Below, one piece after another: positions 61,901 through 62,983 of a stretch of DNA of 64,000 nt (its first letter is position 1; the number at the start of each line of letters is the position of its first letter). The notes beneath the pieces are model-generated. The model made no database searches. It was not told the DNA's origin and saw only the letters and a list, made by a program, of their open reading frames with translations. Source of the stretch: Pomphorhynchus laevis (taxonomy: Eukaryota; Acanthocephala; Palaeacanthocephala; Echinorhynchida; Pomphorhynchidae); the NCBI GenBank assembly GCA_012934845.2, contig WNNJ02000292.1, positions 1-64,000 on the forward strand. Reading direction: 5' to 3'. The position numbers and the translations under genes are program-made.

Positions 61901-62983
61901 AAAACTTAGACAACAATTGTTCAAAAAGCAAATAATTTGAATAAATAAAAATTTAAAGAGAACTTGTTCAAAAATAAGCAAATTTGCTTTTCATCTTATC
62001 CATAAAATTAACAGAAAACGTTTCTGAACAGATTGCAGTGATATGTCAATGCAATTAACAGAAAACGTTTTGGAATAAGTAAGTAAGGGTTTTATTAATA
62101 ACTATATAACTGATAAAAACTTAAGAAACAAAAACATGCAAAAGACAACTTTAAATATAAGCTGTTCATGACGTGTATTGTGAAATCTTCAACTTATATT
62201 CACGGCCTCAGGTCCAGAGGGATCTGAGCCCCTCGGCCTCCGTTTTTGAATAGATTGCGGTGATATATCAATAAAATTAGCAGAAAACGTTTCTGAATAA
62301 ATTGCGGTGATATATCAATAAAATTAAGAGAAATTTTTGGAAAAAATTGCAATGATAAGTCAATAAAAAGTGTATTGCCTCTACATTTCCGTCCAGTGTA
62401 ATCTTTTTTGTAAGATCGACCTGCTCACCTTCTGACGATATCATTGCATGAGCAATACTCTATAAACAAAAATATAAAACGAAAGAAAAATTATCAACAT
62501 GCTTTTTGTAATTTCAGTGATGCGATATTATCGAAGAGCTTCTTCAAATGTTGCAAAACAAAAGAAGGTGATTTCGACAATCCGAGTATTTCAACAAGTG
62601 TTTCATTCGATATGAAGTAAAATCGAGGGAATACACCTCTTTTAATATCTAGGTAGCTTTCAATTTTCCCTTTTATACTGTCAAGAACATCGATAAATCT
62701 GAATACGTCCTTCTCTATTTCTAAAGCAGATTGGAAAAATAATGTATTTTATTGCAATCCGTTGTAAAATTCATTAAAATATTTTTTTAATTAAAATAAT
62801 TATTATTTAAAATAAAATCTATAGTTAATGTAGATTAAACTTACGCTGGTTGTAAAAAATAGGTACGATTGATGGTGATAGTTGAATATCCTTTAGCATC
62901 ACCAGCCAATCAATTTCGAATGAGTGAAAAATGTCATATTCATTAGGCAACTCATTTTGGACATCTGCACAAGCAAAAAGGCC
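7840..62983 (-). CDS. DNAH2: Axonemal dynein heavy chain, DNAH2-like (C-terminal two thirds, 55 exons)
   Basis: ATP-driven motor subunit of an axonemal dynein arm. The 55 exons are listed one by one below, in gene order from 62845-62983 to 7840-7988. All junctions are in phase and the joined length is 8,931 nt, giving 2,976 residues and TAA. Visible parts are: linker, AAA1 with GPAGTGKT and CFDEFNR, AAA2 with [11 protein letters not shown]3 with GHVGTGKS and [11 protein letters not shown]4 with GIGGSGRRS, stalk and microtubule-binding tip, AAA5, AAA6 and the C-terminal domain ending in CPCYQ and a final RSVALL stretch. The DNAH2 assignment rests on remembered similarity in the linker, AAA1 and the [11 protein letters not shown] region; other inner-arm types are possible. 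About 1,400 N-terminal residues are outside the window. The protein is divergent at several usually invariant motifs, but no exon has a stop or frameshift. Confidence 0.93.
7989..9204 (-). other. Intron 54 with repeat copy and AT palindromes
   Basis: Holds the second dispersed repeat (8412-8593) and an AT-only block of nested palindromes at about 8798-8920. No coding sequence seen. Confidence 0.7.
8412..8593. repeat. Dispersed repeat, copy 2 (intron 54)
   Basis: Matches 7548-7695 in direct orientation, with a small insertion between the two conserved blocks. Together the copies bracket the terminal dynein exon. Confidence 0.85.
9205..9439 (-). CDS. Dynein exon 54 (C-terminal domain)
   Basis: Residues 2850-2928. 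[16 protein letters not shown] and [10 protein letters not shown] are the usual C-terminal landmarks. The ORF reads on to a TAA just past the donor, but splicing to 7988 restores the expected CP..Y end. Confidence 0.93.
9516..9692 (-). CDS. Dynein exon 53 (C-terminal domain)
   Basis: Residues 2791-2849. [17 protein letters not shown] is the highly conserved C-terminal motif of axonemal heavy chains. The intron to exon 52 is only 47 bp. Confidence 0.95.
9740..9889 (-). CDS. Dynein exon 52
   Basis: Residues 2741-2790. [19 protein letters not shown] and VPAKWKK match the region before the C-terminal barrel. Donor GTTTGT, phase 0 at both ends. Confidence 0.92.
9890..10972 (-). other. Intron 51, nothing further seen
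   Basis: AT-rich with short self-complementary words only. No ORF of interest and no recognisable element. Confidence 0.6.
10973..11092 (-). CDS. Dynein exon 51
   Basis: Residues 2701-2740. [20 protein letters not shown] fits the segment between the AAA6-proximal helices and the C-terminal domain. 40 codons, phase 0. Confidence 0.88.
11630..11666. repeat. GC-rich hairpin in intron 50
   Basis: Arms TATGGCGTGCTATCCC and its near-complement around a 4-base loop, one mismatch, in an otherwise AT-rich intron. Confidence 0.75.
11703..12171. repeat. 237-bp tandem duplication in intron 50
   Basis: Unit one is 11703-11939 and unit two 11940-12171. They differ by a 4-6 base indel near the start and very few substitutions. 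Both begin CCAAGCTAATGTTTCACAA. Non-coding, recent. Confidence 0.93.
12282..12519 (-). CDS. Dynein exon 50
   Basis: Residues 2621-2700. [12 protein letters not shown] and [14 protein letters not shown] followed by FLQPEG are among the segments most like DNAH2. The acceptor AATTAAG and the first base A complete the proline codon from exon 49. An 83-aa ORF in another frame is a shadow. Confidence 0.94.
12520..13883 (-). other. Intron 49, nothing further seen
   Basis: AT-rich with no supported gene or recognisable mobile element. Confidence 0.6.
13884..14080 (-). CDS. Dynein exon 49
   Basis: Residues 2556-2621. [12 protein letters not shown] and [14 protein letters not shown] are signature motifs after AAA6. 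Ends in phase 2 with donor GTAAGT. Confidence 0.95.
14555..14629 (-). pseudogene. Broken copy of dynein exon 36 inside intron 48
   Basis: Copy of the first part of exon 36 (compare 26815-26896) carried here by the segmental duplication. A 7-base deletion shifts the frame and brings a stop, and the copy ends before the exon's donor site. It cannot encode the exon. Confidence 0.88.
14555..15933. repeat. Intragenic segmental duplication, derived copy
   Basis: About 1.38 kb highly similar to 26815-28958, in the same orientation. It starts inside dynein exon 36 and continues through the intron upstream of it. The 95-aa ORF at 14849-15136 is intronic sequence preserved in both copies, not a recognisable gene. 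Confidence 0.92.
15463..16045. repeat. Local direct repeat in intron 48
   Basis: About 100 bp at 15463-15565 returns at 15945-16045, including AAGCATTCAATAAA and GTATATCAAAAAAAACTAA. It begins near the end of the duplicated segment. Confidence 0.82.
16200..16391 (-). CDS. Dynein exon 48
   Basis: Residues 2492-2555. [11 protein letters not shown] and [13 protein letters not shown] are nearly invariant in axonemal heavy chains. Phase 0 at both ends. Confidence 0.96.
16584..16778 (-). CDS. Dynein exon 47 (AAA6)
   Basis: Residues 2427-2491. [12 protein letters not shown], then [19 protein letters not shown] and KITTEPSR, the Walker-B-like part of AAA6. It follows a 51-bp intron. Confidence 0.95.
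16830..16955 (-). CDS. Dynein exon 46 (AAA6)
   Basis: Residues 2385-2426. Begins DPSILL and contains [15 protein letters not shown], matching the AAA6 segment after the SPGADP motif, which is split across exons 45 and 46. Confidence 0.93.
16956..17867 (-). other. Intron 45, part downstream of the LIM ORF
   Basis: AT-rich, no further gene seen. Confidence 0.55.
17868..18860 (-). CDS. Chimeric ORF: retroelement C-terminus fused to a LIM domain
   Basis: One uninterrupted reading frame of about 330 codons inside dynein intron 45, markedly richer in GC than its surroundings. The first part ([11 protein letters not shown] ... [17 protein letters not shown] ... [13 protein letters not shown]) resembles the C-terminal end of reverse-transcriptase polyproteins, possibly the restriction-like endonuclease region. 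The middle is low in recognisable motifs. The end is a complete LIM zinc-binding domain with [15 protein letters not shown] and YCKGC, preceded by [12 protein letters not shown] as in muscle LIM/CRP proteins, and then [18 protein letters not shown]. There is no ATG at the 5' end of the frame; the first sensible ATG for the LIM part alone is the Met of MGPKF. It is intronless, so a retrocopied LIM gene joined to a retroelement fragment is likely. Whether it is expressed is unknown. The 270-aa plus-strand ORF opposite is a shadow. Confidence 0.75.
   Translation of the reverse strand, partial: FYGDPPHAIDFAVTHPQQTAYRRSAANAQLAAATSYAANVKDRKYKSRVEAAGYIFSAAVVESFGGWNEEGNRVIKRVANNMSRTSGVRYAVTISHLYQRISIAIMRGNAKAMLASLDQIPISTFDGGHQETCEPGKRLFEPDSCASSRTRDVMGLPVCKDNNKNHAPMNEYDEIIPVSCMTEIVHQIPDTLPIIQASPISNIQIMPQQPIQTIMIVEQPRTTIAKIDIDNVEYFPEHERETMGPKFGGAIEKCSRCGTTVYAAERIGACSSQWHEKCFRCKTCNTTLTLGTYKDQDGEIYCKGCFADKLLPHDRNRKQAEEEMKASKQL
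19065..19270 (-). CDS. Dynein exon 45 (AAA6)
   Basis: Residues 2316-2384. [30 protein letters not shown] and [11 protein letters not shown] are AAA6 landmarks. Phase 2 start, phase 0 end. Confidence 0.95.
19327..19513 (-). CDS. Dynein exon 44
   Basis: Residues 2254-2316. [10 protein letters not shown] ... [18 protein letters not shown] fits the AAA5/AAA6 linker. Donor GTTAGT. Confidence 0.92.
19562..19688 (-). CDS. Dynein exon 43
   Basis: Residues 2211-2253. [15 protein letters not shown] and [13 protein letters not shown] match the family's LFERHKLLFSF ... EFxFFLRGG segment. Confidence 0.94.
19714..20160 (-). pseudogene. AT-rich Penelope-type RT element, C-terminal fragment (copy A)
   Basis: A 137-aa ORF reading [20 protein letters not shown] and [18 protein letters not shown], the same protein as the copies near 31.3, 34.3, 40.8 and 61.3 kb. 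Only the part after the RT catalytic motif is present. A further scrap lies at about 20320-20365. Confidence 0.8.
20161..21108 (-). other. Rest of intron 42
   Basis: AT-rich, apart from the element scrap near 20340 nothing recognisable. Confidence 0.55.
21109..21308 (-). CDS. Dynein exon 42 (AAA5 to AAA6)
   Basis: Residues 2145-2211. [29 protein letters not shown] and [11 protein letters not shown] are strongly conserved. Ends in phase 2 before GTATGC. Confidence 0.96.
21309..22120 (-). other. Intron 41, nothing further seen
   Basis: AT-rich, with short TTTAAATTTG repeats around 21375-21455. No gene. Confidence 0.55.
22121..22265 (-). CDS. Dynein exon 41 (AAA5)
   Basis: Residues 2096-2144. 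[19 protein letters not shown] and [12 protein letters not shown] correspond to the LL..A.GSLLDD..L..TL segment. Confidence 0.92.
22266..23324 (-). other. Intron 40, nothing further seen
   Basis: AT-rich, no gene or element recognised. Confidence 0.55.
23325..23457 (-). CDS. Dynein exon 40 (AAA5)
   Basis: Residues 2052-2096. [19 protein letters not shown] and [10 protein letters not shown] match the family's LEEQLLGIVV..E.P.LE segment. Starts in phase 1 and ends in phase 2. Confidence 0.95.
23508..23654 (-). CDS. Dynein exon 39 (AAA5)
   Basis: Residues 2003-2052. [17 protein letters not shown] and INFAVKEEG are AAA5 landmarks. The usual GDKEVDY stretch has diverged to KKSSKSRM, but the spacing is kept. 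Confidence 0.93.
23731..23835 (+). other. Hammerhead-like RNA motif in intron 38
   Basis: CTGATGA at 23806-23812, a 4-bp stem GTCA/TGAC (23813-23816 with 23823-23826) and GAAA at 23827-23830 give the core order of a hammerhead ribozyme. ACGTTT at 23737 can pair with AAACGT at 23830. Stem I can only be drawn imperfectly, and TGCCGT (23755)/ACGGCA (23800) offers a competing pairing. The block is GC-richer than the intron. It is on the strand opposite to the dynein transcript. Confidence 0.4.
23836..25081 (-). other. Rest of intron 38
   Basis: AT-rich. A 64-codon ORF at 24588-24782 has no recognisable similarity and no in-phase splice context. Confidence 0.55.
25082..25232 (-). CDS. Dynein exon 38 (AAA5)
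   Basis: Residues 1953-2003. [20 protein letters not shown] and [13 protein letters not shown] align with LE.AI..G.PVL.QNV.E.LDP.L. Ends in phase 1. Confidence 0.9.
25480..25695 (-). CDS. Dynein exon 37 (AAA5)
   Basis: Residues 1881-1952. [19 protein letters not shown] and [14 protein letters not shown] are family signatures. Donor GTGAGT, phase 0. Confidence 0.96.
25696..26773 (-). other. Intron 36, nothing further seen
   Basis: AT-rich, no gene or element recognised. Confidence 0.55.
26774..26896 (-). CDS. Dynein exon 36 (start of AAA5)
   Basis: Residues 1840-1880. [18 protein letters not shown] occupies the place of the usual GD.LL.AAFLSY.GPF, and [12 protein letters not shown] follows. 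41 codons, phase 0 at both ends, good AG and GTAAGT. This is the intact source of the broken copy at 14555-14629. Confidence 0.92.
26815..28958. repeat. Intragenic segmental duplication, source copy
   Basis: Similar to 14555-15933. It includes most of exon 36 and the intron upstream of it, which is why it is taken as the source. It carries about 770 bp (28088-28858) absent from the other copy. The 98-aa ORF at 27107-27403 is part of the shared intronic sequence. Confidence 0.92.
28110..28297. repeat. 16-bp tandem repeat array
   Basis: About eleven units of CCACTACTTCCAAATT with small variations, within the 770-bp stretch unique to the source copy. The three overlapping plus-strand ORFs here only translate the repeat. 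Confidence 0.92.
29055..29219 (-). CDS. Dynein exon 35 (stalk, returning helix)
   Basis: Residues 1785-1839. [19 protein letters not shown], coiled-coil heptads, then [20 protein letters not shown], which matches RA.KL...L..E..RW..TV. Donor GTTTAT. Confidence 0.93.
29220..30247 (-). other. Intron 34 with one perfect inverted repeat
   Basis: AT-rich. Contains a 15-bp perfect inverted repeat with a 6-base loop at 29599-29634 (AATCTTGACTCATTC and its complement). No gene. Confidence 0.6.
30248..30417 (-). CDS. Dynein exon 34 (stalk base)
   Basis: Residues 1728-1784. [20 protein letters not shown] and [20 protein letters not shown] match A...LC.WV.AM..Y..V. and the returning coiled coil. Confidence 0.95.
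30418..30919 (-). other. Intron 33, nothing further seen
   Basis: AT-rich, no gene or element recognised. Confidence 0.55.
30920..31036 (-). CDS. Dynein exon 33 (microtubule-binding domain)
   Basis: Residues 1689-1728. [20 protein letters not shown] then VLRKI. Together with exon 32 it forms the microtubule-binding tip. Splits glycine codons at both ends. Confidence 0.95.
31150..31945 (-). pseudogene. AT-rich Penelope-type RT element, fragments (copies B and C)
   Basis: 31150-31740 carries the C-terminal [20 protein letters not shown] segment, a decayed catalytic YIDG, and a GVP-type motif-B region near 31620-31645. 31790-31945 repeats part of the motif-B region. Decayed, in intron 32, same strand as dynein. 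Confidence 0.72.
32201..32342 (-). CDS. Dynein exon 32 (microtubule-binding domain)
   Basis: Residues 1642-1689. [27 protein letters not shown] and [11 protein letters not shown] are the standard entry to the microtubule-binding tip. Donor GTGATA falls right after DLG and joins GDINF in exon 33. Confidence 0.95.
32392..32508 (-). CDS. Dynein exon 31 (stalk, outgoing helix)
   Basis: Residues 1603-1641. [20 protein letters not shown] and [15 protein letters not shown] match the coiled coil before the tip. 39 codons, phase 0. Confidence 0.93.
32509..32812 (-). other. Intron 30, nothing further seen
   Basis: AT-rich with repeated ATTATAAAT words, no gene. Confidence 0.55.
32813..33023 (-). CDS. 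Dynein exon 30 (stalk, outgoing helix)
   Basis: Residues 1532-1602. [20 protein letters not shown] then [20 protein letters not shown] matches K...L..GL.K...T...V..M...L and the start of the coiled coil. Confidence 0.94.
33770..34060 (-). pseudogene. AT-rich Penelope-type RT element, fragment (copy D)
   Basis: Short piece covering the region from the catalytic motif to FKFTR. Unlike the other copies it reads YIDD at 33997-34008. Frame not open. Confidence 0.65.
34065..35710 (-). pseudogene. AT-rich Penelope-type RT element, longest copy (copy E)
   Basis: Decayed retroelement read on the minus strand from 35710: [58 protein letters not shown] (motif B, near 34712-34745), KYMFRYIDG (motif C, 34596-34607), then LYRKDD...FKFTRN and LNNEILRIA. 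The order of motifs is that of a Penelope-type reverse transcriptase. Several frames are needed, so it is a pseudogene. The catalytic second Asp is Gly. No nuclease domain recognised. Confidence 0.78.
35775..35914 (-). CDS. Dynein exon 29 (AAA4 end to stalk)
   Basis: Residues 1486-1532. [17 protein letters not shown] and [17 protein letters not shown] match the V.TP..YLE.. motif preceding the stalk. Confidence 0.92.
35915..36708 (-). other. Intron 28, nothing further seen
   Basis: AT-rich, dense TATTAATATTAAT words at 36170-36250. No gene. Confidence 0.55.
36709..36841 (-). CDS. Dynein exon 28 (AAA4)
   Basis: Residues 1441-1485. [19 protein letters not shown] then DALIEISLN matches R.FP.LVNC..IDWF..WP. 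Confidence 0.96.
36943..37082 (-). CDS. Dynein exon 27 (AAA4)
   Basis: Residues 1395-1441. [20 protein letters not shown] followed by PSGSNFR, the N.H.VLC.SP.G..FR motif. Confidence 0.95.
37083..38701 (-). other. Intron 26 with inverted and tandem repeats
   Basis: Contains a 16-bp inverted repeat (37365-37380 with 37395-37410) and the 58-bp tandem repeat listed separately. The 67-aa minus ORF at 37518-37721 is not recognisable and lies outside the splice pattern. Confidence 0.6.
37950..38108. repeat. 58-bp tandem repeat
   Basis: CAGGAACCAA recurs at 37983, 38041 and 38099, and ATTTATATTTTACAAAATAA fills each unit twice. About 2.7 units. Confidence 0.9.
38702..38862 (-). CDS. Dynein exon 26 (AAA4 Walker B region)
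   Basis: Residues 1341-1394. [37 protein letters not shown] and GFVPNLF match the AAA4 Walker-B segment. The acceptor is GTAATAG at 38863, needed to keep the frame. Confidence 0.94.
38921..39088 (-). CDS. Dynein exon 25 (AAA4 P-loop)
   Basis: Residues 1285-1341. [15 protein letters not shown] then [15 protein letters not shown]. The AAA4 P-loop normally reads GVGGSGRQSL, so the lack of the Walker lysine is typical. Confidence 0.95.
39410..39556 (+). pseudogene. Merlin transposase, N-terminal fragment
   Basis: 48 codons: [20 protein letters not shown] then [11 protein letters not shown], the usual Merlin start with its CxxC. Stops at 39554, then continues in another frame. Confidence 0.75.
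39561..39839 (+). pseudogene. Merlin transposase, C-terminal fragment
   Basis: [20 protein letters not shown] then [20 protein letters not shown] and [13 protein letters not shown]. The aspartate of WTDEHKSY and the glutamate of QAVE are plausible DDE residues. The roughly 100 residues that should link it to the N-terminal fragment are missing. Confidence 0.8.
40180..41470 (+). pseudogene. AT-rich Penelope-type RT element with internal duplication (copy F)
   Basis: Same element as copies A-E, here on the plus strand. 40205-40400 is a decayed fragment. From 40548 a 252-codon ORF stays open: [35 protein letters not shown], then two copies of a 92-residue segment with [13 protein letters not shown] and LNNEIL. 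The duplicated DNA units are 40713-40988 and 40989-41264 (276 bp, in frame). It lacks everything before the catalytic motif, and that motif is YIDG. 41300-41460 matches 61050-61240 inverted and is the element's 3' tail. Confidence 0.8.
41471..42292 (-). other. Rest of intron 24
   Basis: AT-rich. Contains a 30-bp relative of the TIR of the 52.5-kb element at 41543-41572. Confidence 0.6.
42293..42442 (-). CDS. Dynein exon 24 (before AAA4)
   Basis: Residues 1235-1285. [20 protein letters not shown] and [12 protein letters not shown]. Donor GTCAGT right after KH plus one base; joining exon 25 gives ALKHILRICRVI, the expected EAL.HI.RI.RV. Confidence 0.92.
42585..42736. mobile_element. Short foldback element with hammerhead-like end
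   Basis: Inverted arms CTCATCATC...TGTATGTATTTAT and ATAAATACATACA...GATGATGAG at 42616-42736. On the minus strand the left arm reads CTGATGA (42626-42620), a short hairpin, CGAAA and AATAAA (42590-42585). Confidence 0.7.
42796..42969. repeat. 87-bp tandem duplication in intron 23
   Basis: Two units of 87 bp starting TCAAAGTCAAATGAAAAACG. The 72-codon minus ORF over it only repeats a 29-residue translation. Confidence 0.88.
43130..43260 (-). CDS. Dynein exon 23 (AAA3/AAA4 linker)
   Basis: Residues 1191-1235. [11 protein letters not shown] and FQDLLNDQM match VF.DRLV...D...F. Starts in phase 2, ends in phase 1. Confidence 0.94.
43314..43399 (-). CDS. Dynein exon 22 (AAA3)
   Basis: Residues 1163-1191. 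[20 protein letters not shown] then SLWAHECFR, matching LWIHECFRVF. Confidence 0.95.
43605..43793 (-). CDS. Dynein exon 21 (AAA3)
   Basis: Residues 1100-1162. [19 protein letters not shown] is the invariant FLPTP.K.HY.FN.RD. motif. 63 codons, phase 0. Confidence 0.96.
43932..44036 (-). CDS. Dynein exon 20 (AAA3 sensor)
   Basis: Residues 1065-1099. [20 protein letters not shown] then [15 protein letters not shown]. The canonical MGPPGGGR is replaced by MSTVDSGR although its surroundings are conserved and phase is kept. Confidence 0.92.
44037..44921 (-). other. Intron 19, nothing further seen
   Basis: AT-rich with an AT palindromic block around 44110-44220. No gene. Confidence 0.55.
44922..45146 (-). 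CDS. Dynein exon 19 (AAA3 Walker B)
   Basis: Residues 990-1064. [33 protein letters not shown] and [20 protein letters not shown]. The GSQP.LE...W.D..FWYDR pattern is shared with DNAH2-type chains. Confidence 0.96.
45147..46202 (-). other. Intron 18, nothing further seen
   Basis: AT-rich, no gene or element recognised. Confidence 0.55.
46203..46401 (-). CDS. Dynein exon 18 (AAA3 P-loop)
   Basis: Residues 923-989. [12 protein letters not shown] and [14 protein letters not shown], the AAA3 Walker A with the lysine kept. Ends VYASAQ before GTACAT. Confidence 0.96.
46402..46900 (-). other. Intron 17, nothing further seen
   Basis: AT-rich, no gene or element recognised. Confidence 0.55.
46901..47301 (-). 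CDS. Dynein exon 17 (AAA2, largest exon)
   Basis: Residues 790-923. [37 protein letters not shown] and [12 protein letters not shown] match F.F.. .WS.C..LDE..R and the FEYFVD motif. Two plus-strand ORFs over it are shadows. Confidence 0.95.
47439..47656. mobile_element. Foldback element with hammerhead-like arms
   Basis: Two arms of about 95 bp inverted around a 20-base spacer near 47545. Read outward the right arm has ATTGAAAA, a perfect hairpin GGCTGT-ACGA-ACAGCC (47582-47597), GAAA and AATAAAA; the left arm has the same plan on the minus strand. The outer ends are TTTTTTTGGCGAA and TTCGCCAAAAAAA. Confidence 0.85.
47657..48590 (-). other. Rest of intron 16
   Basis: AT-rich, no further element or gene recognised. 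Confidence 0.55.
48591..48731 (-). CDS. Dynein exon 16 (AAA2)
   Basis: Residues 743-789. [20 protein letters not shown] then SG, the invariant L.FE...[10 protein letters not shown] motif with Ser for Cys. Phase 0. Confidence 0.96.
48787..48923 (-). CDS. Dynein exon 15 (AAA2 Walker B)
   Basis: Residues 697-742. [19 protein letters not shown] then [14 protein letters not shown]. Starts in phase 1 and completes the split Asp codon from exon 14. Confidence 0.97.
48924..49380 (-). other. Intron 14 with a direct repeat
   Basis: About 55 bp around 48966-49025 recur at 49034-49088, sharing TGTAAATGTTTAAGTGATG. No gene. Confidence 0.7.
49381..49498 (-). CDS. Dynein exon 14 (AAA2)
   Basis: Residues 658-697. 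[20 protein letters not shown] then NEWTDGVLS. Matches NPK.....LYG..D..T.EW.DG..S. Confidence 0.96.
50185..50223 (-). other. Hammerhead-like terminal module
   Basis: Minus strand CTGAAGA (50223-50217), a loop region, GCGAAA (50199-50196) and AATAAA (50190-50185). Same plan as the foldback arms. Confidence 0.45.
50783..50871 (-). other. Hammerhead-like terminal module with inverted repeat
   Basis: Minus strand GGC-TTCG-GCC hairpin, CGAAACGTC and AATAAA (50788-50783), next to a 16-bp perfect inverted repeat (50818-50833 with 50856-50871). Confidence 0.5.
51014..51229 (-). CDS. Dynein exon 13 (AAA2 P-loop)
   Basis: Residues 586-657. [38 protein letters not shown]. Walker A GxxxxGKT is intact though GCTGSGKT is usual. 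72 codons, phase 0. Confidence 0.97.
51278..51403 (-). CDS. Dynein exon 12 (AAA1/AAA2)
   Basis: Residues 544-585. [20 protein letters not shown] then SDLFPQVDE, matching L..A..D.N.PK....D...F..I..DLFP. Confidence 0.93.
51455..51607 (-). CDS. Dynein exon 11 (AAA1 C-terminal part)
   Basis: Residues 493-543. [20 protein letters not shown] and [17 protein letters not shown]. Highly conserved. Followed by a 51-bp intron. Confidence 0.97.
51608..52547 (-). other. Intron 10, left part
   Basis: AT-rich, no gene or element recognised. Confidence 0.55.
52551..52883. mobile_element. 333-bp TIR element carrying a zinc-finger ORF fragment
   Basis: Perfect 18-bp terminal inverted repeats GAATACGTAGACTCAGTT (52551) and its complement (52866-52883). 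The interior has near-normal GC. A further direct copy of the left end, 34 bp long, follows at 52885-52918, so 52866-52905 reads as an inverted repeat with a GATT spacer. Related ends occur at 41543, 55688 and 58937. Confidence 0.75.
52714..52911 (+). pseudogene. Zinc-finger fragment of a retroelement-like protein
   Basis: 65 codons from ATG 52714: [20 protein letters not shown] then SRCAGSG. The CxxC ... H ... C pattern with RC.GSG resembles an N-terminal zinc finger seen in reverse-transcriptase polyproteins. The frame ends inside the right terminal repeat, so the protein is truncated. Confidence 0.5.
52919..53228 (-). other. Intron 10, right part
   Basis: AT-rich, no gene or element recognised. 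Confidence 0.55.
53229..53356 (-). CDS. Dynein exon 10 (AAA1)
   Basis: Residues 450-492. [18 protein letters not shown] then [15 protein letters not shown], nearly invariant in the family. Confidence 0.97.
53406..53586 (-). CDS. Dynein exon 9 (AAA1 Walker B)
   Basis: Residues 390-450. [19 protein letters not shown] and [10 protein letters not shown]. The catalytic Asp-Glu of CFDEFN is present. Confidence 0.98.
53587..54746 (-). other. Intron 8 with an imperfect local duplication
   Basis: Segments around 53830-53990 recur at about 54040-54210: both have TAGTAATTGCATACGATT, TCTGT(A/G)AGATTGACCAC and a GATTCTTTT..GTT.ACTGTTTT block. No gene. Confidence 0.65.
54747..54936 (-). CDS. Dynein exon 8 (AAA1 Walker A)
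   Basis: Residues 326-389. [20 protein letters not shown] then [10 protein letters not shown] and [18 protein letters not shown]. The catalytic P-loop GPAGTGKT is at 54858-54881. Confidence 0.98.
54937..56334 (-). other. Intron 7
   Basis: AT-rich. Contains a relative of the 52.5-kb TIR at 55688-55710. No gene. Confidence 0.6.
56335..56441 (-). CDS. Dynein exon 7 (linker to AAA1)
   Basis: Residues 291-326. [20 protein letters not shown] then D, matching YEYLGN..RLVITPLTDRCY. Confidence 0.97.
56487..56681 (-). CDS. Dynein exon 6 (linker)
   Basis: Residues 226-290. [20 protein letters not shown] and [13 protein letters not shown], matching T.DVHARDV...L......F.W..QLRYYW. 65 codons. Confidence 0.96.
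56682..58110 (-). other. Intron 5
   Basis: AT-rich. A few ATGAATAT tandem words at 56804-56840 and a 9-bp inverted repeat TTTCGTCCG near 57870-57898. No gene. Confidence 0.6.
58111..58221 (-). CDS. Dynein exon 5 (linker)
   Basis: Residues 189-225. [18 protein letters not shown] matches the family's V.TA.QI.WT..V...L. 37 codons, phase 0. Confidence 0.93.
58274..58399 (-). CDS. Dynein exon 4 (linker)
   Basis: Residues 147-188. [20 protein letters not shown] and QWISKHPGQ, matching V..WL..LE..M...L and W....PGQ. Joins GNVE of exon 3. Confidence 0.95.
58400..59178 (-). other. Intron 3, left part
   Basis: AT-rich. 58937-58958 carries a TIR relative in inverted orientation. From about 59013 it matches 60896-61070 and ends with the first copy of the RTE target duplication (59161-59178). 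Confidence 0.65.
59179..60847 (+). mobile_element. RTE-clade non-LTR retrotransposon, 5'-truncated and decayed
   Basis: Inserted into an older repeat with an 18-bp target duplication, AGGAGGAACTGATATGCT, at 59161-59178 and 60848-60865. Only the RT and C-terminal part remain; the endonuclease is missing. Opposite strand to dynein. Confidence 0.92.
59199..60838 (+). pseudogene. RTE reverse transcriptase pseudogene
   Basis: Starts [20 protein letters not shown] (59223), then [58 protein letters not shown] (YADD at 60063-60074), [29 protein letters not shown] and [18 protein letters not shown], ending DPASKRDKG. This is the RTE order of motifs. Frame changes occur near 59706 (A-run), 59965 and 60585, with stops at 59840 and 60135. 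Not functional. Confidence 0.93.
60866..61530 (-). pseudogene. AT-rich Penelope-type RT element, 3' tails and C-terminal fragment (copy H)
   Basis: 60896-61070 repeats the sequence left of the RTE. 61050-61260 is the element's tail, inverted relative to 41300-41460. 61236-61457 encodes [20 protein letters not shown] and [18 protein letters not shown] on the minus strand. 61440-61530 holds another scrap of the tail. Confidence 0.72.
61531..62378 (-). other. Intron 3, right part
   Basis: Three copies of a short word TTAACAGAAAACGTTT/TTAGCAGAAAACGTTT lie at about 62008, 62055 and 62278. No gene. Confidence 0.6.
62379..62459 (-). CDS. Dynein exon 3 (linker)
   Basis: Residues 120-146. [16 protein letters not shown] then GNVE. 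The donor is GAG followed by GCAATA, a GC-type donor; the alternative GT two codons earlier would delete VE of the conserved GNVE.WL motif. Confidence 0.85.
62503..62720 (-). CDS. Dynein exon 2 (linker)
   Basis: Residues 47-119. [20 protein letters not shown] and [22 protein letters not shown]: the F.R.YFLS...LLEIL motif of the linker. The donor reads AAA followed by GCATGT; the only nearby GT would break the frame. Confidence 0.9.
62845..62983 (-). CDS. Dynein exon 1 of those in the window (linker)
   Basis: Residues 1-46 of the recovered part. [20 protein letters not shown] then W, matching the linker segment IR.QLP.E...F......W. Acceptor TTTCAG, donor GTAAGT. Earlier exons must lie beyond 64000. 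Confidence 0.88.
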
